Origin: Xanthomonas floridensis
GTDB lineage: Bacteria; Pseudomonadota; Gammaproteobacteria; Xanthomonadales; Xanthomonadaceae
DNA length: 64,000 bases
Assembly (NCBI RefSeq): GCF_001642575.1
Contig: NZ_LXNG01000055.1
Span: forward strand, 1-64,000
Direction of reading: 5' to 3'
Shown here: one piece after another, positions 36,931 through 45,142 of the stretch
How positions within the stretch are numbered: the first letter of the stretch is position 1
Layout: each line of letters opens with the position of its first letter
Notes under the pieces: model-generated
What the model was told of the DNA's origin: nothing
What the model saw: only the letters and a program-made list of their open reading frames with translations
The model's database searches: none
Position numbers and translations under genes: made by a program

Positions 36931-39275
36931 GCAAGAAAACCATCAAGCAGTACGACAATCCCGCGGGCGGCTGGGGCGCATTGCGCTCGGTGGCCAAGCA
37001 TCTGATGGAACAGGACATCGCGGTGCAGGGCGCCAAGACGCTGCTGCACGCCAACCAGCCGGACGGCTTCGACTGCCCCGGCTGCGCCTGGCCCGACCGC
37101 GATCACACCTCCACCTTCGAATTCTGCGAGAACGGCGCCAAGGCCGTGGCCGCCGAATCCACCGCGCGCCGCGCCGGGGCCGAGTTGTTCGCCTCGCACA
37201 GCGTCAGCCTGTTGTCGCAGTACAGCGACTATTGGCTGGAAGGGCAGGGCCGCCTGACCCAGCCGATGCGCTACGACGCCGCCACCGACCACTATGTGCC
37301 GGTGAGCTGGGACGATGCGTTTGCGCAGATCGCCAGCCATCTCAACGGCCTGGCGAGCCCGGACGAGGCGATCTTCTACACCTCCGGGCGCACCAGCAAT
37401 GAGGCAGCGTTCCTGTATCAGCTGTTCGTGCGCGAATTCGGCACCAACAACTTCCCCGACTGCTCCAACATGTGCCACGAACCCTCCGGCACCGCGCTGC
37501 GGTCGCAGATCGGCGTGGGCAAAGGCACGGTGTCGCTGCACGATTTCGAACTGGCCGATGCCATCTTCATCTTTGGCCAGAATCCGGGCACCAATCACCC
37601 GCGCATGCTCGGCGAGTTGCGTCAGGCCTCCAAGCGCGGCGCGGCGATTGCGGCGTTCAATCCGCTGCGCGAGCGCGGGCTGGAGAAGTTCGCCGACCCG
37701 CAGGACAAGCTGGAGATGCTGCACAACGGCTCCACGCGCATCGCCTCCGATTACTTCCAGCTCAAGATCGGCGGCGACCTGGCCGCGATCAAGGGCGTCA
37801 TCAAGCATGTGCTCGAGCGCGATGCGCAGGCCCAGCGCGACGGCACGGCGCGGTTGCTGGATCTGGATTTCATCGCCGAGCACACCGCCAACTTCGACGC
37901 CTTCGCCGCCGACGTGCATGCGGAAAGCTGGAGCACCATCGTCGAAGAATCCGGACTGGACGAAGCGGCGCTGCGCAAGGCTGGCGAAATCTATCTGAAG
38001 GCCGAGCGCGTGATCGCGTGCTGGGGCATGGGCATCACCCAGCACAAGCACTCGGTAGCCACCATCCACATGATCACCAACCTGCTGCTGCTGCGCGGCC
38101 ATCTGGGCCGTCCCGGCGCAGGCGTGTGCCCGGTGCGCGGACACAGCAACGTGCAGGGCGACCGCACGATGATGATCTACGAAAAACCGCCGGCCGCGTT
38201 TCTGGACAAGCTGCAGTCGGTGTTCGGCTTTGCGCCGCCGCGCGAAGACGGCTTCGACACCGTCGGTGCGATCGAAGCGATGCTGGATGGGCGCGGCAAG
38301 GTGTTCTTCGCGATGGGCGGCAACTTCGCTGCGGCAACGCCGGATACCGATGCCACCCACCGCGCGCTGCGCAACTGCGAACTCACCGTCCACGTCACCA
38401 CCAAGCTCAATCGCAGTCACCTGGTGCACGGACGCGATGCGTTGATCCTGCCGTGCCTGGGGCGCACCGAAATCGATATCCAGGACGCCGGCTCGCAAGG
38501 CGTGACGGTGGAGGATTCGATGAGCATGGTGCACCTGTCGGCCGGCATCAATCCGCCGGCCTCGCCGGACCTGTTGTCCGAGCCGGCGATCGTGGCGCGC
38601 ATGGCCGAAGCCACCTTGGGTGCGCGCAGCGCCATCCGCTGGCGCTGGCTGGTGGGCGACTACGACCGCATCCGCGACCTGATCGCCCAGGTGTTCCCGG
38701 ACTTTGCCGATTTCAACCAACGGGTACGCACGCCGGGTGGCTTCCGCCTGTCCAACACCGCGCGCGACCGCAACTGGGTCACGCCCGAGCAGCGTGCGGT
38801 CTTCAAATCGCACGCGGTGCCCACCGATAACCCGATCCATCGCGCGCGGCGTTCGCGTGGCGACCAGATGGTGTTCACGCTGGCCACTACCCGCTCGCAC
38901 GATCAGTACAACACCACCATTTACGGGCTGGACGATCGCTACCGCGGTGTGTTCGGCGAGCGCCGCGTGCTGTTCATCAATGGTGCCGACATCGCGGCAC
39001 TGAACATGAAGGCCGGCGACTGGGTGGACCTGGAAAGTCTGTGCGAGGACGGCGTGCGTCGCGAGGCGCGGCGTTTCCTGCTGGTGGACTACAACATTCC
39101 GCGTGGCTGCCTGGCGGCGTATTACCCGGAAACCAATGCACTGGTACCGCTGTCCAGCTTCGCTGACGAAGCGCGCACGCCGACGTCCAAGTCGATTCCG
39201 GTGATCGTGCTGCCGCACCGCGCCGAAACTGCCGATGCGGCGCCGCGCGACATCGGGGCGGTACTTGTCCGCTGA
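36927..39275 (+). CDS. ydeP: FdhF/YdeP-family molybdopterin oxidoreductase
   Basis: 782-residue molybdo-bis-PGD oxidoreductase of the YdeP type, distantly related to formate dehydrogenase H. N-terminal cysteines C50, C53 and C67 form an atypical iron-sulfur pattern (CPGCAW) compared with FDH. C183 in SNMCHEPSG occupies the position of the selenocysteine of FdhF and should ligate Mo. MPT-binding blocks include VRGHSNVQGDRT and the C-terminal TTRSHDQYNTTIYG. No Tat signal, so cytoplasmic. E. coli YdeP is linked to acid resistance; formate oxidation is not proven. Coupled to fdhD by a 4-base overlap. Confidence 0.92.
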   Translation: MSKKTIKQYDNPAGGWGALRSVAKHLMEQDIAVQGAKTLLHANQPDGFDCPGCAWPDRDHTSTFEFCENGAKAVAAESTARRAGAELFASHSVSLLSQYSDYWLEGQGRLTQPMRYDAATDHYVPVSWDDAFAQIASHLNGLASPDEAIFYTSGRTSNEAAFLYQLFVREFGTNNFPDCSNMCHEPSGTALRSQIGVGKGTVSLHDFELADAIFIFGQNPGTNHPRMLGELRQASKRGAAIAAFNPLRERGLEKFADPQDKLEMLHNGSTRIASDYFQLKIGGDLAAIKGVIKHVLERDAQAQRDGTARLLDLDFIAEHTANFDAFAADVHAESWSTIVEESGLDEAALRKAGEIYLKAERVIACWGMGITQHKHSVATIHMITNLLLLRGHLGRPGAGVCPVRGHSNVQGDRTMMIYEKPPAAFLDKLQSVFGFAPPREDGFDTVGAIEAMLDGRGKVFFAMGGNFAAATPDTDATHRALRNCELTVHVTTKLNRSHLVHGRDALILPCLGRTEIDIQDAGSQGVTVEDSMSMVHLSAGINPPASPDLLSEPAIVARMAEATLGARSAIRWRWLVGDYDRIRDLIAQVFPDFADFNQRVRTPGGFRLSNTARDRNWVTPEQRAVFKSHAVPTDNPIHRARRSRGDQMVFTLATTRSHDQYNTTIYGLDDRYRGVFGERRVLFINGADIAALNMKAGDWVDLESLCEDGVRREARRFLLVDYNIPRGCLAAYYPETNALVPLSSFADEARTPTSKSIPVIVLPHRAETADAAPRDIGAVLVR

Positions 39276-39543
39276 CACACAGCTCACCGCGCAGTTGTTG
39301 CAGGCGCTGGCCGACACGCCCGATGGCGTGTCGTTGGCAAGGTTGTGCAAGCAGCTGGGCGTGCGCATGAGCGTGCTGCTGCGCACGCTCGCCTGGCTGG
39401 GCACGGCAAACCTGGACGGTGAACCGGGCCCGGACTGGGTCCGCGTAGACGAGCGTGGCGAACGGCAATTTGCGGTGATCACTGCTGCCGGCCTGGTTGA
39501 ACACGTGCAGCGTGCAACGGCGCAAGCGCCGCAGGGCGGTTGA
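39235..39543 (+). CDS. Small winged-helix-like protein in the fdhD-ydeP operon
   Basis: About 102 residues if started at the ATG at 39235, overlapping ydeP by 41 bases, or 92 if started at the TTG at 39265. The sequence LLQALADTPDGVSLARLCKQLGVRMSVLLRTLAWLG looks like a helix-turn-helix. A wing-like WVRVDERGERQFAVITAAGLVEHV follows. It is probably a DNA-binding regulator or accessory of the operon. I do not recognise a named family. Confidence 0.65.
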   Translation: MRRRATSGRYLSADTQLTAQLLQALADTPDGVSLARLCKQLGVRMSVLLRTLAWLGTANLDGEPGPDWVRVDERGERQFAVITAAGLVEHVQRATAQAPQGG

Positions 39544-39655
39544 GCGATCTTTTCGCTTTGATGAAGAGCTGGCGGTGTTTTGGATTTGGTTGGTACCGCA
39601 TCCCGGAACGTTGAGGTTCACCGGTTTGAGCCAAACGCGTCGTTGCGCGCGCGCG

Positions 39656-39753
39656 GTGCTCTCATCGCTTGCGGGACACGCCGTAAACCCATCCACGGAG
39701 GACCGTTGGCGGCCTCCATGCCGCCAACGGTCCCGCAAGCGGCGAGGTCACCG
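39656..39753. repeat. Module A hairpin, diverged single copy
   Basis: CGCTTGCGGGAC (39666-39677) pairs with GTCCCGCAAGCG (39730-39741). Inside is GACCGTTGGCGGC (39701-39713) pairing with GCCGCCAACGGTC (39720-39732) around a 6-base loop. Paired changes relative to the copies at 9046-9620 keep the stems, suggesting that structure is preserved. Confidence 0.8.
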
Positions 39754-39863
39754 CACCAGAACGTTGGTTGGCGGTTTTGAGAAAGCCGATCGTGATACGC
39801 AGGCGGCGCAGCAAGCGGAGGTTGCCTATCGCTTGCACTGACGCACCAACCATCTCGACCGGT

Positions 39864-39965
39864 CCTTGCCCGCCCCCCGTCGCGGAACCTGACGCGGCAT
39901 GGATGCCGCGTAAGAGCTTACAGGGACGTACTTGCGGCGTGTCCTGCGATGGTGGGCGGGCAAGG
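39864..39965. repeat. Module B hairpin, second copy
   Basis: Same nested layout as 9636-9737, with the shared centre ACGCGGCATGGATGCCGCGT and outer arms starting CCTTGCC and ending GGCAAGG. The arms differ from the first copy (GCCCGCCCCCC in place of GCCGGCCTACC) and the opposite arm has compensating changes. Confidence 0.8.
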
Positions 39966-40275
39966 GCCTTGCAGCCAGGCCAAAGGCCATCGGCTCCACA
40001 ATCGATCTATCTGCATTGTCAAAATGCTCCTGACTTTCCGTGTGTCCCACAATGCTGGGCGGGCAAGGGCCCCGTAGTCCAAGCCGAAGGTCATCGGCTC
40101 TACAAGGGATGTATCCGCACTCCTTCACCACTTCAACCGAGATCTCACGGCCCTGCTGCCACAACGCGGACGGTCACGCCTGTAACTTTTCTCAGGCCGT
40201 TGGTCCGCGCAAACCGCCGCCGCGATCTGCCAGAATCGGCCGTCTTATCTTGCCTTGCCTGGATGCCGATCGCCG

Positions 40276-41583
40276 ATGACTGCCGCCGCGCCGCTTGTCA
40301 CGCCCTCCAATTCGCCTGCGCGCGTGCTGTTTGCCAGCCTGATCGGCACCACCATCGAGTTCTTCGATTTCTATATCTACGCCACTGCGGCGGTGCTGGT
40401 GTTCCCGACCTTGTTCTTCCCGGCCGGTGACGGCAATGCGGCGATGCTGCAATCGCTGGCCACGTTTGCGGTGGCCTTCATCGCGCGGCCGGTGGGCTCG
40501 GCGGTGTTTGGCCACTTCGGCGACCGCATTGGCCGCAAGGCCACGCTGGTGGCGGCGTTGTTGACGATGGGCCTGTCCACGGTGGCGATCGGCCTATTGC
40601 CCGGTTACGCGCAGATCGGCGTGCTGGCGCCGGCGCTGCTGGCGGTGTGTCGCTTCGGCCAGGGTCTGGGCCTGGGCGGCGAGTGGGGCGGGGCGGTGCT
40701 GCTGGCCACCGAAAACGCGCCGCCCGGCAAGCGGGTCTGGTACGGCATGTTTCCGCAGCTGGGTGCGCCGCTGGGCTTTCTGCTGTCCACTGGCACGTTC
40801 CTGGGCATGGGCGCGTTGCTGGACGATGCCGACTTCCTGGCGTGGGGGTGGCGGGTGCCGTTCCTGGCCAGCGCGCTGCTGGTGCTCACCGGCCTGTGGG
40901 TGCGCCTGAGCATCACCGAAACCCCGGATTTCCAGAAGACCCTGGACCGCAAGACGCGCGTCCGCCTGCCGCTGGGCACGGTGATCTCGCAGCATTGGCC
41001 GGCGTTGATCGTCGGCACCCTGGGCGCGTTCGCCACCTTCGTGCTGTTTTATCTGATGACCGTCTTTGCGCTGGGCTATGGCACCAAGACCCTGGGCTAC
41101 GACAAAGAGCAGTTCCTGCTGCTGCAGGTGGCCGGCATCGTGTTTTTCGCGCTGGGGATCCCGCTGTCGGCCAGGTTTGGCGACCGCCACGGGGCGCCGC
41201 TGGCGATGATGCTGGCCAGCATCGCCATCATCGCGTTCGGGCTGGCATTCGCGCCGTTGTTCCAGGCCAATCATCCGTTGCAGGTGCTGGGCTTCCTGTC
41301 GCTGGGATTCTTCTTCATGGGCCTGACCTACGGCCCCTGCGGCACGCTGCTGGCGCAGCTGTATCCCACCGAGGTGCGCTATACCGGCGCATCCTTGTCG
41401 TTCAACCTGGCCAGTATCCTGGGCGCGGCACCGGCGCCGTATGTGGCCACGCAGCTGGCAGAACGCTACGGTGTCCGCGCGGTGGGCTATTACCTTGGGA
41501 GTGCCGCGGTGTTGAGCCTGGTCGCGCTGATGGTGGCGCGCCGCTGGCGCGTTCCTGCGGAAAAGAGCCCGTCCGTCGCCTAG
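40276..41583 (+). CDS. MHS-family MFS metabolite:H+ symporter
   Basis: 435-residue inner-membrane transporter with 12 predicted helices. The metabolite:H+ symporter signature is clear: GTTIEFFDFYIYATAA in helix 1, GHFGDRIGRK between helices 2 and 3, and RFGQGLGLGGEWGGAVLL. The family takes up organic acids or osmolytes such as shikimate, 2-oxoglutarate, citrate or proline; the substrate here is not readable. The start at 40276 is chosen because it leaves a short hydrophilic N-terminus; an ATG at 40255 would add seven residues. No operon partner. Confidence 0.88.
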   Translation: MTAAAPLVTPSNSPARVLFASLIGTTIEFFDFYIYATAAVLVFPTLFFPAGDGNAAMLQSLATFAVAFIARPVGSAVFGHFGDRIGRKATLVAALLTMGLSTVAIGLLPGYAQIGVLAPALLAVCRFGQGLGLGGEWGGAVLLATENAPPGKRVWYGMFPQLGAPLGFLLSTGTFLGMGALLDDADFLAWGWRVPFLASALLVLTGLWVRLSITETPDFQKTLDRKTRVRLPLGTVISQHWPALIVGTLGAFATFVLFYLMTVFALGYGTKTLGYDKEQFLLLQVAGIVFFALGIPLSARFGDRHGAPLAMMLASIAIIAFGLAFAPLFQANHPLQVLGFLSLGFFFMGLTYGPCGTLLAQLYPTEVRYTGASLSFNLASILGAAPAPYVATQLAERYGVRAVGYYLGSAAVLSLVALMVARRWRVPAEKSPSVA

Positions 41584-41782
41584 GGCAACGCGCGGGCGAG
41601 GGAAGTGCCGGCGCGATTCCTGCATGCCGCGCTGCGGCTGCACGCCGGCATAGCTGTGCCATTGATTTCAATAACAGCGTGCGCGCATACGCTGCGGCGC
41701 TGGTGAGAGGAATCAGCGCACGCCGGCAGGTTTTTCGGTGCACTGCCACGGTCAGCGACCAGTTGCTGACGCGGCGCAATCT

Positions 41783-42244
41783 TCAACGGAACAGCCGTTT
41801 CAGCGTGCGGCCCAGCCAGTGGCCGTGCTGGTGGCTACGCGAGAACTGGTCCAGGTGCGCGATCACCTGCGGCGCATAGGCCTGGTCATCGCCGCGGATA
41901 TGGTTGAACAACCAGCGCGAGAGCATGTTGCGCAAGTCGTCGCTGACCTCTTCGCCGGCCTGGAACCGCAGCCGGTATTCGCCGACGCGCTTGCCGAATA
42001 CCTCGTGCACGCGCTTGTGCGCCAGGCTGAAGGGGTAGCCGGCTTCTTCCATCAGCTCTTCTTCGAAAGCGAAGTGCGACAAGGTGTAGTCGATCAATTC
42101 ATCGATGACCTCGGCCACCGCCAGGCGCTGCAGGCTGGTCTGCGCGGCATGCAGATGATTGATCATCTCCACGATGCGCCGGTGTTGATGATCGATGACC
42201 TCGATCCCGGTGTTGAGGTCGTCCTGCCAGACCAGCAATGCCAT
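41783..42244 (-). CDS. Bacteriohemerythrin
   Basis: 153-residue diiron oxygen-binding protein with all expected ligands: H21 (DHQH), H57 and E61 (HFAFE), H76 and H80 (HKRVH), H115 and D120 (HIRGDD). It is a single-domain protein without membrane or output region, and carries a short basic C-terminal tail. The start at 42244 follows AGGGGTGG. It lies 188 bp downstream of a diguanylate cyclase gene on the same strand. An oxygen-sensing or oxygen-delivery link to c-di-GMP signalling is an inference from that position. Confidence 0.9.
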   Translation of the reverse strand: MALLVWQDDLNTGIEVIDHQHRRIVEMINHLHAAQTSLQRLAVAEVIDELIDYTLSHFAFEEELMEEAGYPFSLAHKRVHEVFGKRVGEYRLRFQAGEEVSDDLRNMLSRWLFNHIRGDDQAYAPQVIAHLDQFSRSHQHGHWLGRTLKRLFR

Positions 42245-42432
42245 CGCCCACCCCTGTTCCAAATGATGGGCGGCACGATAGGCGCGCGCCAGCGCTGGCG
42301 CGTTGATCTGGATCAAATCCGGTCAGGGTGTGCGGGCAACCCCGAGGCGTGCCCACTTGGGTCTGTGCGTCATCCCCGTCGTTCGGTGTCGCTGCAGCCG
42401 CGTCGCCGCGTGCAGCGCGTCAGCGACGTCGA

Positions 42433-43731
42433 TCAGCTCGCCAGGCGAACCTGGTTGCGGCCGCCGGCCTTGGCCAGGTACAGGTACTTGTCGGCCTCGC
42501 CGAGCAGGTGATGCAGCGATTGCCCGCTTTCGCTGGCAATGCACACGCCAATGCTCACCGTCATGCTCAGCGTTTCATCGCCGATGCGCACGCGCAATGC
42601 GCTGATGCGTTCGCGCAGGGTCTCGAAATAACTGGTGGCGTTGGCTGCATCGAGCCCGGGGACCAGCAGGCAGAATTCCTCGCCGCCGAAGCGCGCCACC
42701 AGGTCCTGCGGCCGCGCATGCCCGGACACCGAGGCGGCCACCGCACGCAGTGCCTGGTCGCCGGCTTCGTGGCCCCAGGTGTCGTTGATATGCTTGAAGT
42801 GGTCGATATCCAGCATCGCGGCGGTCACCGTCTGGTCCTGCGACAGCAGCTTGGGGATCACCCGCTGGCTCTGTTCCAGGAAGTAGCGCCGGTTCGGCAG
42901 GCCGGTGAGGAAGTCGCGCGTGGCCAGGTCCTGCAGCGTGCCGATCAATTCCAGCTGGTCCACGTTCTGCGAGACACGGCAAAAGAATTCCTCGCGCGAG
43001 AAGGGCTTGCGCAGGAAATCGTTGGCCCCGTTCTTCAGGAAGCGCGGGATCAGCGACGAATCGCTGTTGCCGGAGATGCCGATCACCGCCACCTTGTCGC
43101 GCGAACGGATCGCACGCAGCCGGCGGGTGAATTCCACCCCTTCCATGCCGGGCATTTCCTGGTCGACGATGGTCAGGCGGATACCAGGATCGCGCTCGAT
43201 CGCTTCCAGGCCGGCTGCGCCGTCGGCCGCCAGCACCACGCGGTAGCCGTACATCGACAGCAACGCCGCCGCGTAGGTGCGGGCAGACAGCGAGTCGTCC
43301 ACCACCAGTGCGCCGATGCGGCGGTTGCGCTCCAGGCGCTGCACCAGCCAGGCCAGGTATTCGATGCTGCCCGGTGCGTTCTTGAGCACGTAGTCGATGA
43401 TCTGCTGCTGCAGCACGCGCTGGCGCAGGTCCTCGTCGTACACGCCGCTGACCACCACGGTGGGCAGGTTGCGCGACAGGAAGAACTCCACCACCTTGTC
43501 GCGGTCGCCGTCTACCAGCACCAGCCCGGTCAGGACCAGGAACCAGCCATCTTCTTCGTCGAGCACGCGCGCCGCTTCGGCCAGGGTCGAGACGACAGTG
43601 ACCGGCAGTTCCACGCGTTGCTCGATGGCTTCGCGCAGCATGCTGGTGAACGTGCGTGAGTTCTCCACCAGCAACACGCGTTGCGGCAGAACTGCACTTT
43701 CACTATTGCGATGTAGGGTACCTGGAGACAT
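42433..43731 (-). CDS. REC-REC-GGEEF diguanylate cyclase
   Basis: 432-residue cytoplasmic protein. The first receiver-like domain (about 17-130) lacks the phosphoacceptor: the beta-3 end reads FLVLTGL, with Thr68 where Asp is expected, though K117 remains. The second receiver (about 138-255) is intact with D145/D146, D190 and K242. The GGDEF domain (about 262-432) has GGEEF at 349-353 and an RxxD inhibition site (R340-P-Q-D343) five residues ahead, so it should be active and product-inhibited. The best start is the ATG at 43731, although its ribosome site is weak. Partner kinase not identified. Confidence 0.92.
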   Translation of the reverse strand: MSPGTLHRNSESAVLPQRVLLVENSRTFTSMLREAIEQRVELPVTVVSTLAEAARVLDEEDGWFLVLTGLVLVDGDRDKVVEFFLSRNLPTVVVSGVYDEDLRQRVLQQQIIDYVLKNAPGSIEYLAWLVQRLERNRRIGALVVDDSLSARTYAAALLSMYGYRVVLAADGAAGLEAIERDPGIRLTIVDQEMPGMEGVEFTRRLRAIRSRDKVAVIGISGNSDSSLIPRFLKNGANDFLRKPFSREEFFCRVSQNVDQLELIGTLQDLATRDFLTGLPNRRYFLEQSQRVIPKLLSQDQTVTAAMLDIDHFKHINDTWGHEAGDQALRAVAASVSGHARPQDLVARFGGEEFCLLVPGLDAANATSYFETLRERISALRVRIGDETLSMTVSIGVCIASESGQSLHHLLGEADKYLYLAKAGGRNQVRLAS

Positions 43732-43831
43732 CGGCTGGCCGTGTGGATCGAACCGTCAGATCAGCTAACGGCTCTGCCCGCCAAAACTTGAGCATTTCGT
43801 CGCACCCTGTGCGCGGTGCCGGCGGCGGCGT

Positions 43832-45142
43832 TCACCACAGCGCATCGCGCAGCCGGTACCAGCTCATGGCGGCCACCAGCAACGGGGTGCGCAGCCGTCG
43901 TCCGCCCGGGAACGGCCGGTGCGCAATGCGGGAGAACACGTCCAGGCGCCGGCTCTGGCCGGCGATGGCCTCGGCGATGACCTGGCCGGCCAGGCCGGTC
44001 GCCGCGACGCCGTGGCCGGAGAAGCCTTGTGCGAAATACAGGTTCGGTGCGAGCCGGCCCCAGTGCGGGGCGCGGTTGCGGGTGATGTCGACGTAGCCGC
44101 CCCACACGGTCTCCAGTGGCACGTCGCGCAGCTGCGGGAACACGGTGTGCATGCGCCGGGTCATCAGGCCCTGCAGGCCCGGCGGCGGACGCGACGAATA
44201 GCTGGCACGCCCGCCGAACAGCAGCCGGTGATCGGCGCTGAGCCGGTAATAATCCAGCGCCCAATTGGTATCGGCCACCGCCATGTCGTTGCCGATCAGC
44301 GCGCGTGCACGCGCCGCGCCCAGGGGCGGTGTCGCGCCGACATAGGTGCCCACCGGCATGATGCGCTGCTCCAGCTGCGGGGCGATGCCGTGCAGCAAGG
44401 CATTGCCGGCAATCACCCCGACATCCGCGGCAACGCTGCCCTCGGCGGTGTGCATCGTGACCCGTGCACCGGCGTCCTGCCGGGTCACCGCCGAGTCTTC
44501 GAAGATGCGCACCCCGGCGGCCAGCGCGGCCCGCGCCAAGCCAAGGGCATAGGCCAGCGGATGCAGATGGCCGCTGGCCGCATCGAACATCGCGCCCAGG
44601 TACAGCGGGCTGTCCAGCACCTGCCGGGTGCGGGCGCGGTCCCACCATTCCAGCGGATAGTCGTAGCGCTCGGCCATGCGCACGATGCCGTGCTGCAGGG
44701 CGCGGACCTGGCGCGGCTTCAATGGCACATGCGCATGCCCGTCGCGCCAGTCACAGGCGATGGCGTGGCGCTGGATGCGCTGGCGCAGCAGCTGCATGCC
44801 GTCGCGCGAAAAATCGAACAGCAGGCGCGCATCCGCATCGCCGACCAACGCTTCCAGCGTGTCCTGCTCGCAGCCGTAGCCGACGATGGCCTGACCGCCG
44901 TTGCGCCCGGACGCGCCCCAACCGATGCGCCTGGCCTCCAGCACGACCACCCGATAGCCGGCTTCGGCCAGCGTCAGCGCGGCCGTCAGGCCGGTATAGC
45001 CGGCGCCGAGGATGCAGACATCGGCCTGCAGCGCGCCGAGCAGGCGCGGCTGGGCGGGCAGGGCCGGTGTGCTGCGCGCATACCAGCTGTCCGGATACCC
45101 GCTGCCCGGTGTCTCGCTGGCGGTTGCGGCCGGGCTGCCCAT
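43832..45142 (-). CDS. puuB: Gamma-glutamylputrescine oxidase-like FAD oxidoreductase
   Basis: 436-residue FAD-dependent amine oxidase of the DAO family. The N-terminal dinucleotide motif is VCILGAGYTGLTAALTLAEAG, followed by RRIGWGASGRNGGQ typical of PuuB/OrdL-like proteins, and the C-terminal FAD block FAQGFSGHGVAATGLAGQ. It should oxidise gamma-glutamylputrescine to the aldehyde. Its ATG shares one base with the stop of the upstream glutamine-synthetase-like gene (TGATG); a GTG one codon earlier is possible. The pairing with a PuuA-like gene supports the assignment over other OrdL oxidases. Confidence 0.87.
   Translation of the reverse strand: MGSPAATASETPGSGYPDSWYARSTPALPAQPRLLGALQADVCILGAGYTGLTAALTLAEAGYRVVVLEARRIGWGASGRNGGQAIVGYGCEQDTLEALVGDADARLLFDFSRDGMQLLRQRIQRHAIACDWRDGHAHVPLKPRQVRALQHGIVRMAERYDYPLEWWDRARTRQVLDSPLYLGAMFDAASGHLHPLAYALGLARAALAAGVRIFEDSAVTRQDAGARVTMHTAEGSVAADVGVIAGNALLHGIAPQLEQRIMPVGTYVGATPPLGAARARALIGNDMAVADTNWALDYYRLSADHRLLFGGRASYSSRPPPGLQGLMTRRMHTVFPQLRDVPLETVWGGYVDITRNRAPHWGRLAPNLYFAQGFSGHGVAATGLAGQVIAEAIAGQSRRLDVFSRIAHRPFPGGRRLRTPLLVAAMSWYRLRDALW

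Larger units (their letters stand above)
39544..40275. other. Gene-free spacer with composite hairpin repeats
   Basis: About 730 bp between the ydeP operon and the MHS transporter. It contains one diverged module A hairpin, one module B hairpin and a partial extra copy of the module B end (40041-40110). Short ORFs here come from repeats. Confidence 0.75.

Noticed and set aside
36876..39482. 868-codon minus-strand ORF opposite ydeP
   Set aside because: Mirror frame of an enzyme with clear molybdopterin motifs.
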